From: Bdellovibrio bacteriovorus
GTDB taxonomy: Bacteria; Bdellovibrionota; Bdellovibrionia; Bdellovibrionales; Bdellovibrionaceae
NCBI RefSeq assembly: GCF_002208115.1
Contig: NZ_CP020946.1
Span: 2,976,001 to 3,040,000, forward strand
Length of the DNA: 64,000 nucleotides
Reading direction: 5' to 3'
Made by a program: the position numbers and the translations under genes. This document shows positions 35,405 to 44,724 of the stretch, one piece after another (within the stretch, counting starts at the first letter, position 1; every line of letters starts with the position of its first letter). The notes below the pieces were generated by a model. It was not told the DNA's origin. It saw only the letters and a list, made by a program, of their open reading frames with translations, and did not search any database.

Positions 35405-35906
35405 TATATTGATAAGTGACTTTCCCGCCGGGCTTCACCACAAGAATCCCACCAAGCTGCGTGGCATCGCCTTGTTCCGGACTCCATCTTTTGGCAACGT
35501 GACCTTGCTCTTTGAGTTTCCTGATTGAACTGAGGCTTTTAAATCCATAGGCCGAAAAAAATCCGCGCTTGAATCCTGCCGCATGAAAGGACTCTAAATT
35601 TGGATCGGTAAACACCCAGGCTCCCTCCAGCCCAAGATCTTCTTTAAAAACTTTGATCATGGTCGGTGAGCCGTTGCCTATAAAGTAGATCTGCGCTCCT
35701 GCTTTTTCATATTTGTCCCGGTTAGCCCAGACATCCTTGGCATGCGCCCGGCAGGCGATACAGGCAAAGTGCCGCAAGAATATAAGAATGGCCGGTGCCT
35801 TCTGCCAAAAAGTTCCCAGCTTGAATTTGTTTTGATCTTCCCCCGTTACAAAAACTTGGGAAAGACGGGAAATATCACAAACAGTATTGGATGATGTTGA
35901 TGCCAT
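35355..35906 (-). CDS. AhpC/TSA-like (PRXL2-type) thioredoxin-fold protein
   Basis: 183 residues, no signal peptide. The thioredoxin-fold core is clear: APAILIFLRHFACIACRAHA with a CxxC pair (Cys near 48 and 51), the middle GAQIYFIGNGSPTMIKVFKE, and GGILVVKPGGKVTYQYIS at the end. These are features of the AhpC/TSA_2 (PRXL2) group of peroxiredoxin-like proteins, proposed to reduce peroxides or prostaglandin-like substrates; the bacterial role is little known. ATG start. Convergent overlap with the small secreted gene. Confidence 0.78.
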   Translation of the reverse strand: MASTSSNTVCDISRLSQVFVTGEDQNKFKLGTFWQKAPAILIFLRHFACIACRAHAKDVWANRDKYEKAGAQIYFIGNGSPTMIKVFKEDLGLEGAWVFTDPNLESFHAAGFKRGFFSAYGFKSLSSIRKLKEQGHVAKRWSPEQGDATQLGGILVVKPGGKVTYQYISEYQGDVEEPQDYSP

Positions 35907-35984
35907 GATCTGTATTTTATTAAAGGGCTGTGGTGAAGTCTAACAAGTGAGAGTCGAGGCTTGAATGTGAGGAAATCAGCCAAA

Positions 35985-36008
35985 GAAAAAGTCTGTAATC
36001 TGACAGAC
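35985..36008 (-). terminator. Terminator of the tRNA-Ala gene
   Basis: GTCTGT/ACAGAC stem (35991-36008) followed on the minus strand by TTTTTC, 38 nt past the tRNA 3' end. Confidence 0.7.
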
Positions 36009-36046
36009 AGAACAACCCGCCTGGCCTTAGCCCGTCAGGTGAAAAA

Positions 36047-36122
36047 TGGTGGAGCCGATCGGGATCGAACCGACGACCTCAACACTGCCAGCGTTGCGCT
36101 CTCCCAGCTGAGCTACGGCCCC
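36047..36122 (-). tRNA. tRNA-Ala, anticodon GGC
   Basis: 76-nt cloverleaf on the minus strand with the CCA end encoded (36047-36049). Acceptor stem GGGGCCG/CGGCTCC pairs with one G-U; D arm GCTC...GAGC; anticodon loop CTGGCAG with GGC, reading GCC; T arm with the GGTTCGATCC consensus. Clear tRNA-Ala. No integrase or duplicated 3' end next to it, so no sign of use as an attachment site. Confidence 0.96.
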
Positions 36123-36165
36123 ACTTATAATGACAAGACAAAATAATAGCCCTAAAATAATTCAA

Positions 36166-36645
36166 ATGAAAAGCCAAAAATTACTCTTTGTCTGCCTGGG
36201 AAATATCTGTCGCTCCCCCACTGCTGAAGCCGTGGCGGCACATCTTATCAAACAACGGGACCTGCCTTGGGTGGTTGATTCCGCAGGAACTTCCGGAGCC
36301 CATGACGGGGAAAAAGCCGATCCGCGCAGCATTCTGCATGGACAACGCCGGGGGTATGAGCTGACAAGCATTTCCCGTGTGGTTCGGGAATCCGACTATT
36401 ATGACTTTGACTGGATTCTGGCGATGGATGCCAGCAACCTTGAAAATCTGCGACAGCGCTGCCCGGACAAAACCTTGCTGACCAAGATTTCTTTGGTCAC
36501 CGATTACTGTTCAGAATTCAAAGTCAAAGGCGTGCCCGATCCCTACTACGGGGGCGTCGACGGTTTTGATCATGTTCTGGATATTCTGGAAGACGCCATC
36601 GAAGGCCTGATAGACAAAGTTCAGGACCGCAGCGACAAGATTTAA
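36166..36645 (+). CDS. Low-molecular-weight protein tyrosine phosphatase
   Basis: 159 residues. N-terminal P-loop VCLGNICRSPTAEA matches CxxxxxR(S/T) with both Cys and Arg; the general-acid loop is VPDPYYGG near residue 125, with its Asp and the Tyr pair. It would remove phosphate from tyrosines or arginines in the cytosol. ATG at 36166 chosen because the family begins immediately before the P-loop strand; an in-frame start 12 codons upstream (36130) would lie 8 nt from the tRNA end. Convergent 4-nt overlap with the GyrI-like gene. Confidence 0.9.
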   Translation: MKSQKLLFVCLGNICRSPTAEAVAAHLIKQRDLPWVVDSAGTSGAHDGEKADPRSILHGQRRGYELTSISRVVRESDYYDFDWILAMDASNLENLRQRCPDKTLLTKISLVTDYCSEFKVKGVPDPYYGGVDGFDHVLDILEDAIEGLIDKVQDRSDKI

Positions 36646-37127
36646 CGCACGGACAAAAACACATCCACCTGGGAGTTTTGAGGATCCGCACTGCGCTGAT
36701 CATAAATCTCAAAGTCTGCCTTGTAGGCGCGCTCAGCTCCCAGGTCCGCTGGGCTCAAACCCCAGATGTGCTGCCAAAGATCTATCACCACATTGGGCAT
36801 CTGCCCCTGCTTCGATGTGAAGGCCGCATATCGGGATGCTGGCAACACTTTCGCGGCCAGGCCCTCTGGAAGATTATCAAAAGAAGAAACCTCTTTGCCA
36901 AGAATGAACGAATACTCGCCGTTCACATCACTTTCATAATCAGTGTAAATTGCGTAAATGGGTCCATCGGCAAGCTGATTCGGGATCTTTTGCATCACCC
37001 CTTCACTGAAAAACTTCTGCCACTGGGAGCCGATTTTTCCATTCCCCTGCATTTCAGCGCGGTTGCTGGTGCGAACGGCAATACCGACAATCTTAATATC
37101 TGCTTTTTGTGTGAATGAATGGGTCAT
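36642..37127 (-). CDS. GyrI-like small-molecule-binding domain protein
   Basis: 161 residues forming a single AraC effector-binding (GyrI-like) domain: KIVGIAVRTSN, IGSQWQKFFSEGV, a central YAIYTDYESDVNGEYSFILG and the terminal YKADFEIYDQ followed by a beta strand. Such stand-alone domains bind hydrophobic or cationic compounds and may act as drug-sequestering or hydrolytic proteins. No DNA-binding part. ATG with GGAG upstream. It follows nothing obvious in operon; the metal-site protein gene lies 16 nt downstream on the same strand, so the two are probably co-transcribed. Confidence 0.82.
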   Translation of the reverse strand: MTHSFTQKADIKIVGIAVRTSNRAEMQGNGKIGSQWQKFFSEGVMQKIPNQLADGPIYAIYTDYESDVNGEYSFILGKEVSSFDNLPEGLAAKVLPASRYAAFTSKQGQMPNVVIDLWQHIWGLSPADLGAERAYKADFEIYDQRSADPQNSQVDVFLSVR

Positions 37128-37143
37128 TGGATCTCCTGGAAAA

Positions 37144-37509
37144 TTACTTGCCGGTGCGGAACTTTTCGAAGTTCTTTTTATTCTCGAAGTAAATCACAGA
37201 ACCATCGGCACGAGCTGCAATCACGGCCGTTGCCTTGTCCACGGACTTTCCTGATACCGGGTCGATGGCCATGCGAGCCGTGGCATCTTCAGCCAGGGTC
37301 TTTTTGCAGTTTTCACAACAGCCATAATAAGTCTTACTTCCCTGCTTAACCGGGATCTGGTCACGCGGGAACACCATATTGGTGACCATGCAGACCTTTT
37401 GATTTGGCACGATCTCCAGTGCTTCGGCGGCGTGTGCCGAGCTGATCATTCCTGCCAAAATGACAAATACACCCATTACAAAGACTAACAGAGATTTCTT
37501 AAGGGACAT
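37144..37509 (-). CDS. Exported Cys-rich protein with a TRASH-like metal site
   Basis: 121 residues with a signal peptide (MSLKKSLLVFVMGVFVILAGMISSAHAA). The mature part has Cys in KVCMVTN and a CCENCKKT cluster in TYYGCCENCKKTLAED, followed by a second DPVSGKSVDKAT segment, the layout of TRASH/YHS-type metal-sensing or metal-carrying domains. It probably binds Cu or Zn in the periplasm. ATG with AGGAG upstream; encoded upstream on the minus strand of neither kdsD nor its operon, which end in a terminator at 37552-37583. Confidence 0.7.
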   Translation of the reverse strand: MSLKKSLLVFVMGVFVILAGMISSAHAAEALEIVPNQKVCMVTNMVFPRDQIPVKQGSKTYYGCCENCKKTLAEDATARMAIDPVSGKSVDKATAVIAARADGSVIYFENKKNFEKFRTGK

Positions 37510-37551
37510 ATCAGACTCCTGCGTTCGGCTTGTTTGCAGATATTAGGATCC

Positions 37552-37583
37552 AAAGCCGCCTTTTGTGACAAATAAAGGCGGCC
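37552..37583 (-). terminator. Terminator-like hairpin after kdsD
   Basis: Nine-bp stem GCCGCCTTT/AAAGGCGGC 8 nt after the kdsD stop. Only a short TTT follows, so termination efficiency is uncertain. It marks the end of the engB-kdsB-pyrG-kdsD operon. Confidence 0.6.
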
Positions 37584-37590
37584 TCATAAA

Positions 37591-38571
37591 TTAACGGACT
37601 TTGGCGCGCAACAGGTCCTGGATGTGCAGGATGCCCACGGGTTTGCGTGGATTTGCGGACTCTTTATCCAGAACGAAGACCATTTGAATCTGGAACTGCT
37701 CCATCACGAACAGGGCTTTTTCCGCCAGTTCATTCGCATCAATGGTTCTTGGATTGGTGGTCATAAGATCCTTGGCAAGACCCGTCAGCGGATCATTGGA
37801 TTTTTCCAGACGGCGACGAATATCACCATCCGTGATCACCCCGACCAAATCACCTTTTTCATCAACGATACCTGCGGCCCCGCGAACATCCTTGTGGGTC
37901 ATGATCGAAAACACCTGGCGAACAGGTGTCTCCAGAGTCACTGTCGGCAAAGCGTCCCCGCCGTGCATGACATCCCGAACGCGGGTCAGAAGGCGATAAC
38001 CAAGGCTTCCGCCCGGATGGAATTCCGCAAAGTCTTCAGAGCTGAAGCCTTTTTCCGCCATCACGGCCATCGCCACCGCATCCCCCATCGCAAGGGTTGC
38101 TGTACTGCTGGCTGTGGGAGCAAGCCCCAGAGGACAAGCCTCTTCTGAAACATGAACGTTCAAAGTGACTTGAGCGGCTTTCGCCAAAGACGATTCTGGT
38201 TTGCCGGTGATTGCGATCAGGGGAATGCCTTTGCGGGAAACAAATCTTAAGATGCCCGCGAACTCAGGGGACTCACCGCCATAAGACAGCGCAATCACCA
38301 CGTCGTTGTTTTCAACAAGTCCCAGATCCCCGTGCGAACTTTCTGCCGGGTGCAGAAACACCGCCGGAGTTCCTGTGGAAGAAAAGGTGCTGGCAAGTTT
38401 TCTGGCGATCTGGCCGGATTTACCCATGCCCGTCAGAACAATTTTACCCTCACAGGCTGTGATCATTTTCACCACTTGTTCGAAAGAGTCACCAAGGCGC
38501 TCTTTCAATGCCAGAATGGCCTGGGCCTCAACCTCTAGAACTTTCAGACCCTGTTGAATAACTTTGGACAT
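37591..38571 (-). CDS. kdsD: Arabinose-5-phosphate isomerase (KdsD/KpsF/GutQ family)
   Basis: 326 residues: SIS domain (about 30-170; TGMGKSGQIARKLASTFSST, HGDLGLVENNDVVIALSYGG) and two CBS domains (about 200-325; VRDVMHGGDALPTVTLETPV, DLMTTNPRTIDANELAEKAL). It turns ribulose-5-phosphate into arabinose-5-phosphate, the first committed step of Kdo synthesis. It is 17 nt after pyrG and ends the operon, which places isomerase, CTP synthase and CMP-Kdo synthetase under one control. ATG start. Confidence 0.93.
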   Translation of the reverse strand: MSKVIQQGLKVLEVEAQAILALKERLGDSFEQVVKMITACEGKIVLTGMGKSGQIARKLASTFSSTGTPAVFLHPAESSHGDLGLVENNDVVIALSYGGESPEFAGILRFVSRKGIPLIAITGKPESSLAKAAQVTLNVHVSEEACPLGLAPTASSTATLAMGDAVAMAVMAEKGFSSEDFAEFHPGGSLGYRLLTRVRDVMHGGDALPTVTLETPVRQVFSIMTHKDVRGAAGIVDEKGDLVGVITDGDIRRRLEKSNDPLTGLAKDLMTTNPRTIDANELAEKALFVMEQFQIQMVFVLDKESANPRKPVGILHIQDLLRAKVR

Positions 38572-38588
38572 ATTCTAACGAACCTTTC

Positions 38589-40992
<2,404 letters not shown>

Positions 40993-40996
<4 letters not shown>

Positions 40997-41595
40997 TCTT
41001 TTACCCAGTTTTCATAGATGTAGTCTTCAACCGCGTCCTGTCCTTCTTTTTTCAGAGAGGACACACCAAACACGGCACTGAGGCCCGAGGCCTTCTTCAC
41101 TTTCGCCACCGCTTGCAGCATCTGACTGCGCGACATTTTGTCGGCTTTGGTCAGCACCACGGCCAGCGGGAAGCCACGACGTTCAGAGAACTCTTTCAAA
41201 AGCTCTTCGTCTTCGGTCCAGGAGCGACGGATGTCCATCACCAGCAACAGTCCACGAAGCTGTTCACGATTCATCAGATAAGTTTCAATCATGCGGTGCC
41301 ATTCACGCATTTCATCACCGGAACGTGCGGCAAAGCCGTAACCCGGCATATCCACCATCACATAGGATTGATCCAGCTCAAAGAAATTGAGCAAACGGGT
41401 TTTCCCCGGTGTGGAGCTGACTTTCGCAATCTTGTTTTTGGTCAGGGCATTGATGAAAGACGACTTTCCGGCATTGGAGCGGCCGGCAATGGCTACTTCA
41501 GCTTTCTTGTGTACAGGGAAGTCCTTTTCCAGAACGGCGCTTTTGATAAATTGAATCGTCTTTGGCATAGCCAAGACTATCAGAGCTCCCCCCAT
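40993..41595 (-). CDS. engB: Ribosome biogenesis GTP-binding protein EngB (YihA/YsxC)
   Basis: About 191-200 residues. TRAFAC GTPase with G1 GRSNAGKSSF, G3 DMPGYGFA, G4 TKAD and the family's SSTPGKTRLLNFF switch I. EngB is essential for 50S subunit maturation in many bacteria. It heads the operon with kdsB, pyrG and kdsD. The frame begins at 41595; the second ATG at 41568 (MPKTIQFIKSAV) matches the usual EngB N-terminus better, but the GGGGGGAG ribosome-like site is then about 17 nt away, so the start is uncertain. Confidence 0.95.
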
Positions 41596-41714
41596 TTCTC
41601 AATTCCGAGAACCTAGTCCGCCCCAGGATAATTTGGCGAGTCGAAAAGCCCGAGCCCCGCTTATATTTGAGCCCAGCCCGGTCAAAGTCTTGAAAGGGTG
41701 GGTCATCGCATTCC

Positions 41715-41737
41715 CCACCACAAAGGTGGACACTTTT
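41715..41737 (+). promoter_or_regulatory. Terminator-like hairpin in the leader of the FHA-sigma54 activator
   Basis: CCACC/GGTGG stem with a 5-nt loop followed by ACACTTTTT, lying 16 nt before the ATG of the activator on the same strand. It looks like a weak intrinsic terminator and could attenuate transcription of that gene. The upstream gene is divergent, so it cannot serve as its terminator. Confidence 0.35.
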
Positions 41738-41752
41738 TAAGCAGGAGACCCC

Positions 41753-42982
41753 ATGTCACAAGCTTTTTTGAAAACAATGGACGAAAACCCCAAAACCCTG
41801 TCTTTGCAGGAATTCGTAACCCTGGGCAAAGACTCTCAGTGCCAGATTCAAGTCCAAGGCGAACAGATCGCCGAACGCCACGCCCGCATCGAAAAGAAAG
41901 ATCAGTCATATTTGATCCGCGACCTGCGCACCCCACAGGGCACCTACGTGAATGACGCCCGCGTGATGGAGGCCTTTCTTCAGGAAGGCGACATCATCCG
42001 TCTGGGAGACCAGGAATTCCTGTTCCTGACTGAGCAGGAAGTCACAACCCCCTTCCCGATCAAAAGCCGCAATGAAGTCTGGAATGAAGAACTCCAGACA
42101 CTTTCCAATGTCGCCAAAACCGAATTCCCCGTCTTGATCCTGGGCCCTTCCGGAACCGGCAAGGATGTCATTGCCCAGGCCCTGCACGAAAACAGCCTGC
42201 GCGACAAGGGCCCGTTTGTCAGTGTGAACTGCAGTGCCCTCAGCGAAACCCTGATTGAAAGTGAACTGTTCGGCCACGTGAAAGGCAGCTTCACCGGTGC
42301 CATCAATGACCGCAAAGGAGCCTTCGAGGCCGCTCGGGGCGGCACGCTGTTCCTGGATGAAATCGGTGATCTTTCCTACAGCCTGCAGGCGAAACTGCTG
42401 CGCGCTTTGGAAAACAACGAAATCCGTCCTGTGGGTGCCGATCGCAATGTGCGCACCGATGTTCGTATCATCGCCGCCACCCACCAGAACCTGTCAGAAA
42501 AAATCCGTGAAGGCCTGTTCCGTTCGGATCTGTATTTCCGTTTGAATGTCGTCTCCGTTGCCCCGCCCGCTTTGGCCTTGCGCATGGAGGATTTTGAGGA
42601 GCTGCTTTACACATTTGCCCGTAAAATGCGTGTGCGTTTTTCTTTTGGCGCCATCGCCCGTATGAAAAAGCATCCATGGCCGGGAAACATTCGTGAACTG
42701 AAAAATCTGGTCAGCCGGGCGGCCGCGCTTTACCCGCGCATTCACATCACTGAAAACCATGTCGAAAAACTGCTGGATAAAACTCTTTTGGAAAAATCCG
42801 AAGAGCGTGTCAGCAACGACATGCCGGTGATTAAGGAAATCGAAAAACAGATGATCATCAAACGCCTGCAGGCGAACAAAGGAAATCAACGAAGAACAGC
42901 GCAGGATTTGGGAATGCCGAAAAGCACCCTGCATGACCGCTTGAAATACTATGACATCGATATCACGAGCTTTAAGGTTTAA
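41753..42982 (+). CDS. Sigma-54-dependent transcriptional activator with N-terminal FHA domain
   Basis: 409 residues. FHA domain at about 20-95 ([20 protein letters not shown], then [14 protein letters not shown]) replaces the usual receiver. AAA+ core: Walker A GPSGTGKD, sigma-54 contact loop GSFTGA, Walker [11 protein letters not shown], and the arginine-finger [12 protein letters not shown]-terminal Fis-type helix-turn-helix [20 protein letters not shown]. It opens promoters read by RpoN (encoded in this window) when its FHA domain binds a phosphothreonine partner; that trigger is known for related FHA activators. ATG with AGGAG upstream. Confidence 0.94.
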   Translation: MSQAFLKTMDENPKTLSLQEFVTLGKDSQCQIQVQGEQIAERHARIEKKDQSYLIRDLRTPQGTYVNDARVMEAFLQEGDIIRLGDQEFLFLTEQEVTTPFPIKSRNEVWNEELQTLSNVAKTEFPVLILGPSGTGKDVIAQALHENSLRDKGPFVSVNCSALSETLIESELFGHVKGSFTGAINDRKGAFEAARGGTLFLDEIGDLSYSLQAKLLRALENNEIRPVGADRNVRTDVRIIAATHQNLSEKIREGLFRSDLYFRLNVVSVAPPALALRMEDFEELLYTFARKMRVRFSFGAIARMKKHPWPGNIRELKNLVSRAAALYPRIHITENHVEKLLDKTLLEKSEERVSNDMPVIKEIEKQMIIKRLQANKGNQRRTAQDLGMPKSTLHDRLKYYDIDITSFKV

Positions 42983-43955
42983 CGATCGCGGTTTTGATAA
43001 AGATCCGGCGCACATAACCTTTGGTCAGGATCTTGTTCACCTCTTTGCGCAGACGTTCGCAAAGCTCCTGTTTACCCTCCCCTGAGGCTGCCTGATCGAA
43101 AGTCATCTCTTCGATCGTTCTCAGGAACAAGTCTTCCACTTCCGCTTCGCGGTCTTTGATTTCGACAACGACATCAGAGGCCGCGCCTTCCACATAGAAC
43201 TCAAAAGCACCCATGGGGTTGGTCCCGGATTCAGCGGAACGGCGCAGATTCACGACCATTCTTTGCATCAGGAACACGTTCTGAGCCGCGCGGGTGGAAT
43301 CATAGAAGGATTCCACTTCAGTTTTCGGATCGTACTGATACTTTTGCGATGCCCAGTCGGCCATGGAATGAATGAACAGATCCTCGCGCTGGGGGATCAG
43401 CCCCTTCGTGGCCAGACGATACAGGACAACACCGGCCCCGGCCGTGACCACCAGCAAACCCACCAACGCCAGCTTTTTTAGCAACGAGAAAGATTTGAAG
43501 GTCGCCATGAATTCGCCAAGGCCCGCTTTCAACCCTTGAGCGGTTCTTTTTGCCCACGCCAGCAATAGAGGGCCCGCATTCACAATGCGATGACGAAGCT
43601 GTTCTTTGAATTTTCTGAAGCTTAAGCGCATCATCGTGCGCTTCATTTTTACTTTGTAGGAAATGCGCGGAAGGAAAGGCAGAACCTTGAACAGCTTTTT
43701 GCGGAAACCGGTTGCGGACTGCCACAGCTTTTCTTCTTCCGCGAGGGTGTATTCCAGTTCAATGCCTTCTTCATAAATCAGGGCACCACCGGCTTCATCG
43801 GGACCGATTTCATTCAGCGATTGAGCAAACTCGGGGTCTGCTTCCGCCAGCGCAGAGTCCAAGGACTCAAGGGACATCAAGTCTTCAGCTTCCCCTTCCG
43901 GAGCGCCGTCCTTGATCTCTTCCTCTACCTTGGTCGTGTTTTCCTGTTCAGCCAA
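42972..43955 (-). CDS. Single-pass membrane protein with C-terminal FliL-like domain
   Basis: 327 residues from TTG 43955 (GGGGGA 6 nt upstream); longer frames run into the divergent lipoprotein. Acidic N-terminus (about 1-75), a very basic segment (about 90-150), a transmembrane helix near 165-190 ([20 protein letters not shown]) and a periplasmic domain whose end ([20 protein letters not shown], then [19 protein letters not shown]) follows the FliL pattern. FliL supports flagellar stators. The long two-part N-terminus and the lack of flagellar neighbours suggest a different motor or a divergent paralogue. Its 3' end overlaps the activator by 11 nt. Confidence 0.72.
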   Translation of the reverse strand: MAEQENTTKVEEEIKDGAPEGEAEDLMSLESLDSALAEADPEFAQSLNEIGPDEAGGALIYEEGIELEYTLAEEEKLWQSATGFRKKLFKVLPFLPRISYKVKMKRTMMRLSFRKFKEQLRHRIVNAGPLLLAWAKRTAQGLKAGLGEFMATFKSFSLLKKLALVGLLVVTAGAGVVLYRLATKGLIPQREDLFIHSMADWASQKYQYDPKTEVESFYDSTRAAQNVFLMQRMVVNLRRSAESGTNPMGAFEFYVEGAASDVVVEIKDREAEVEDLFLRTIEEMTFDQAASGEGKQELCERLRKEVNKILTKGYVRRIFIKTAIVKP

Positions 43956-44061
43956 TCGGATTCCCCCAAGACGATTGTAAGGAAGGAACCAAATACGTCG
44001 CAAGAACAATTTATAAACAGAAGTCCATCGGCTAGCATAAAGACTGCAGGAGAGATCTTTG

Positions 44062-44700
44062 ATGAAAGTCCTTGTATCCGTCATTGTGGCCCTGGGGGCC
44101 CTGAGTGGTTGTTCCCACCTTCACCGTTCCGCGGACAGCGGATACGCACCGGCTCCGGAAGATGTCCGCTATAGCGACAACTCCAACCGTGGCGTTTATG
44201 ACCGTCAAACCCGTCAGACAGCTTATGAACTGGGCTTGGACCCGGCTTCATTAAGCAGCCGCGACCTGCAAGCAGTCCGCGACCGCCAGCAACTGCGTCA
44301 GTTGGAAAGAAGCCTTTCCTCCCGCAAAGAGCGCGAACAGTACTCCAAGATCCTGCCTTGGCTTAAAAATGATGCCGAAAAAATCGAGGTTCTTTCCATC
44401 CCTTCCATCGAAGGTCGTCAGGCCTGGGTGAACCGCAACAGTGTGTGGAACCGCTCGCAGGCTCCGCAGGAGGAAATGAAGGGCTTGATTGAATCGCAGG
44501 ACATTGCCGTGGGCATGCCACAGGACTATGTGAAAAGATCCTGGGGGGACCCGATGAGCGTGGAGGTCTCGGGCAATCCGCTTTACAAGAATGAACGCTG
44601 GAAATATCAGAAGTTTGTGTCCGCCCCGGAAGGTTACCGCAAAGAAACACGCTATGTGTACTTTGAAGGCGGACGCGTGGTGGGCTGGGAAACCGAGTAA
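44062..44700 (+). CDS. Lipoprotein of unknown function
   Basis: 212 residues. Lipobox LSGC near residue 17 (MKVLVSVIVALGALSGCSHL). The mature part has a Tyr/Arg-rich linker, a charged helix (about 70-100) and a C-terminal beta domain including GMPQDYVKRSWGDPMSV and YVYFEGGRVVGWE, reminiscent of SmpA/BamE-like small outer-membrane lipoproteins, where a similar G-x-x-x-x-V-x-x-x-W-G-x-P motif occurs. ATG 44062 with AGGAGAG 7 nt upstream. Divergent from the FliL-like gene. Confidence 0.7.
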   Translation: MKVLVSVIVALGALSGCSHLHRSADSGYAPAPEDVRYSDNSNRGVYDRQTRQTAYELGLDPASLSSRDLQAVRDRQQLRQLERSLSSRKEREQYSKILPWLKNDAEKIEVLSIPSIEGRQAWVNRNSVWNRSQAPQEEMKGLIESQDIAVGMPQDYVKRSWGDPMSVEVSGNPLYKNERWKYQKFVSAPEGYRKETRYVYFEGGRVVGWETE

Positions 44701-44724
44701 GACGAAGCCCTAGTGAGCTTCGTC
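44701..44724. terminator. Hairpin between convergent lipoprotein gene and polA
   Basis: Perfect 8-bp stem GACGAAGC/GCTTCGTC with an 8-nt loop immediately after the lipoprotein stop; it includes the last codons and stop of polA. No T-run on either strand. Probably a shared transcript end. Confidence 0.5.

Noticed and set aside
36047-36122. tRNA-Ala as a phage or island attachment site
   Set aside because: No integrase, no duplicated tRNA 3' end and no composition change beside it.
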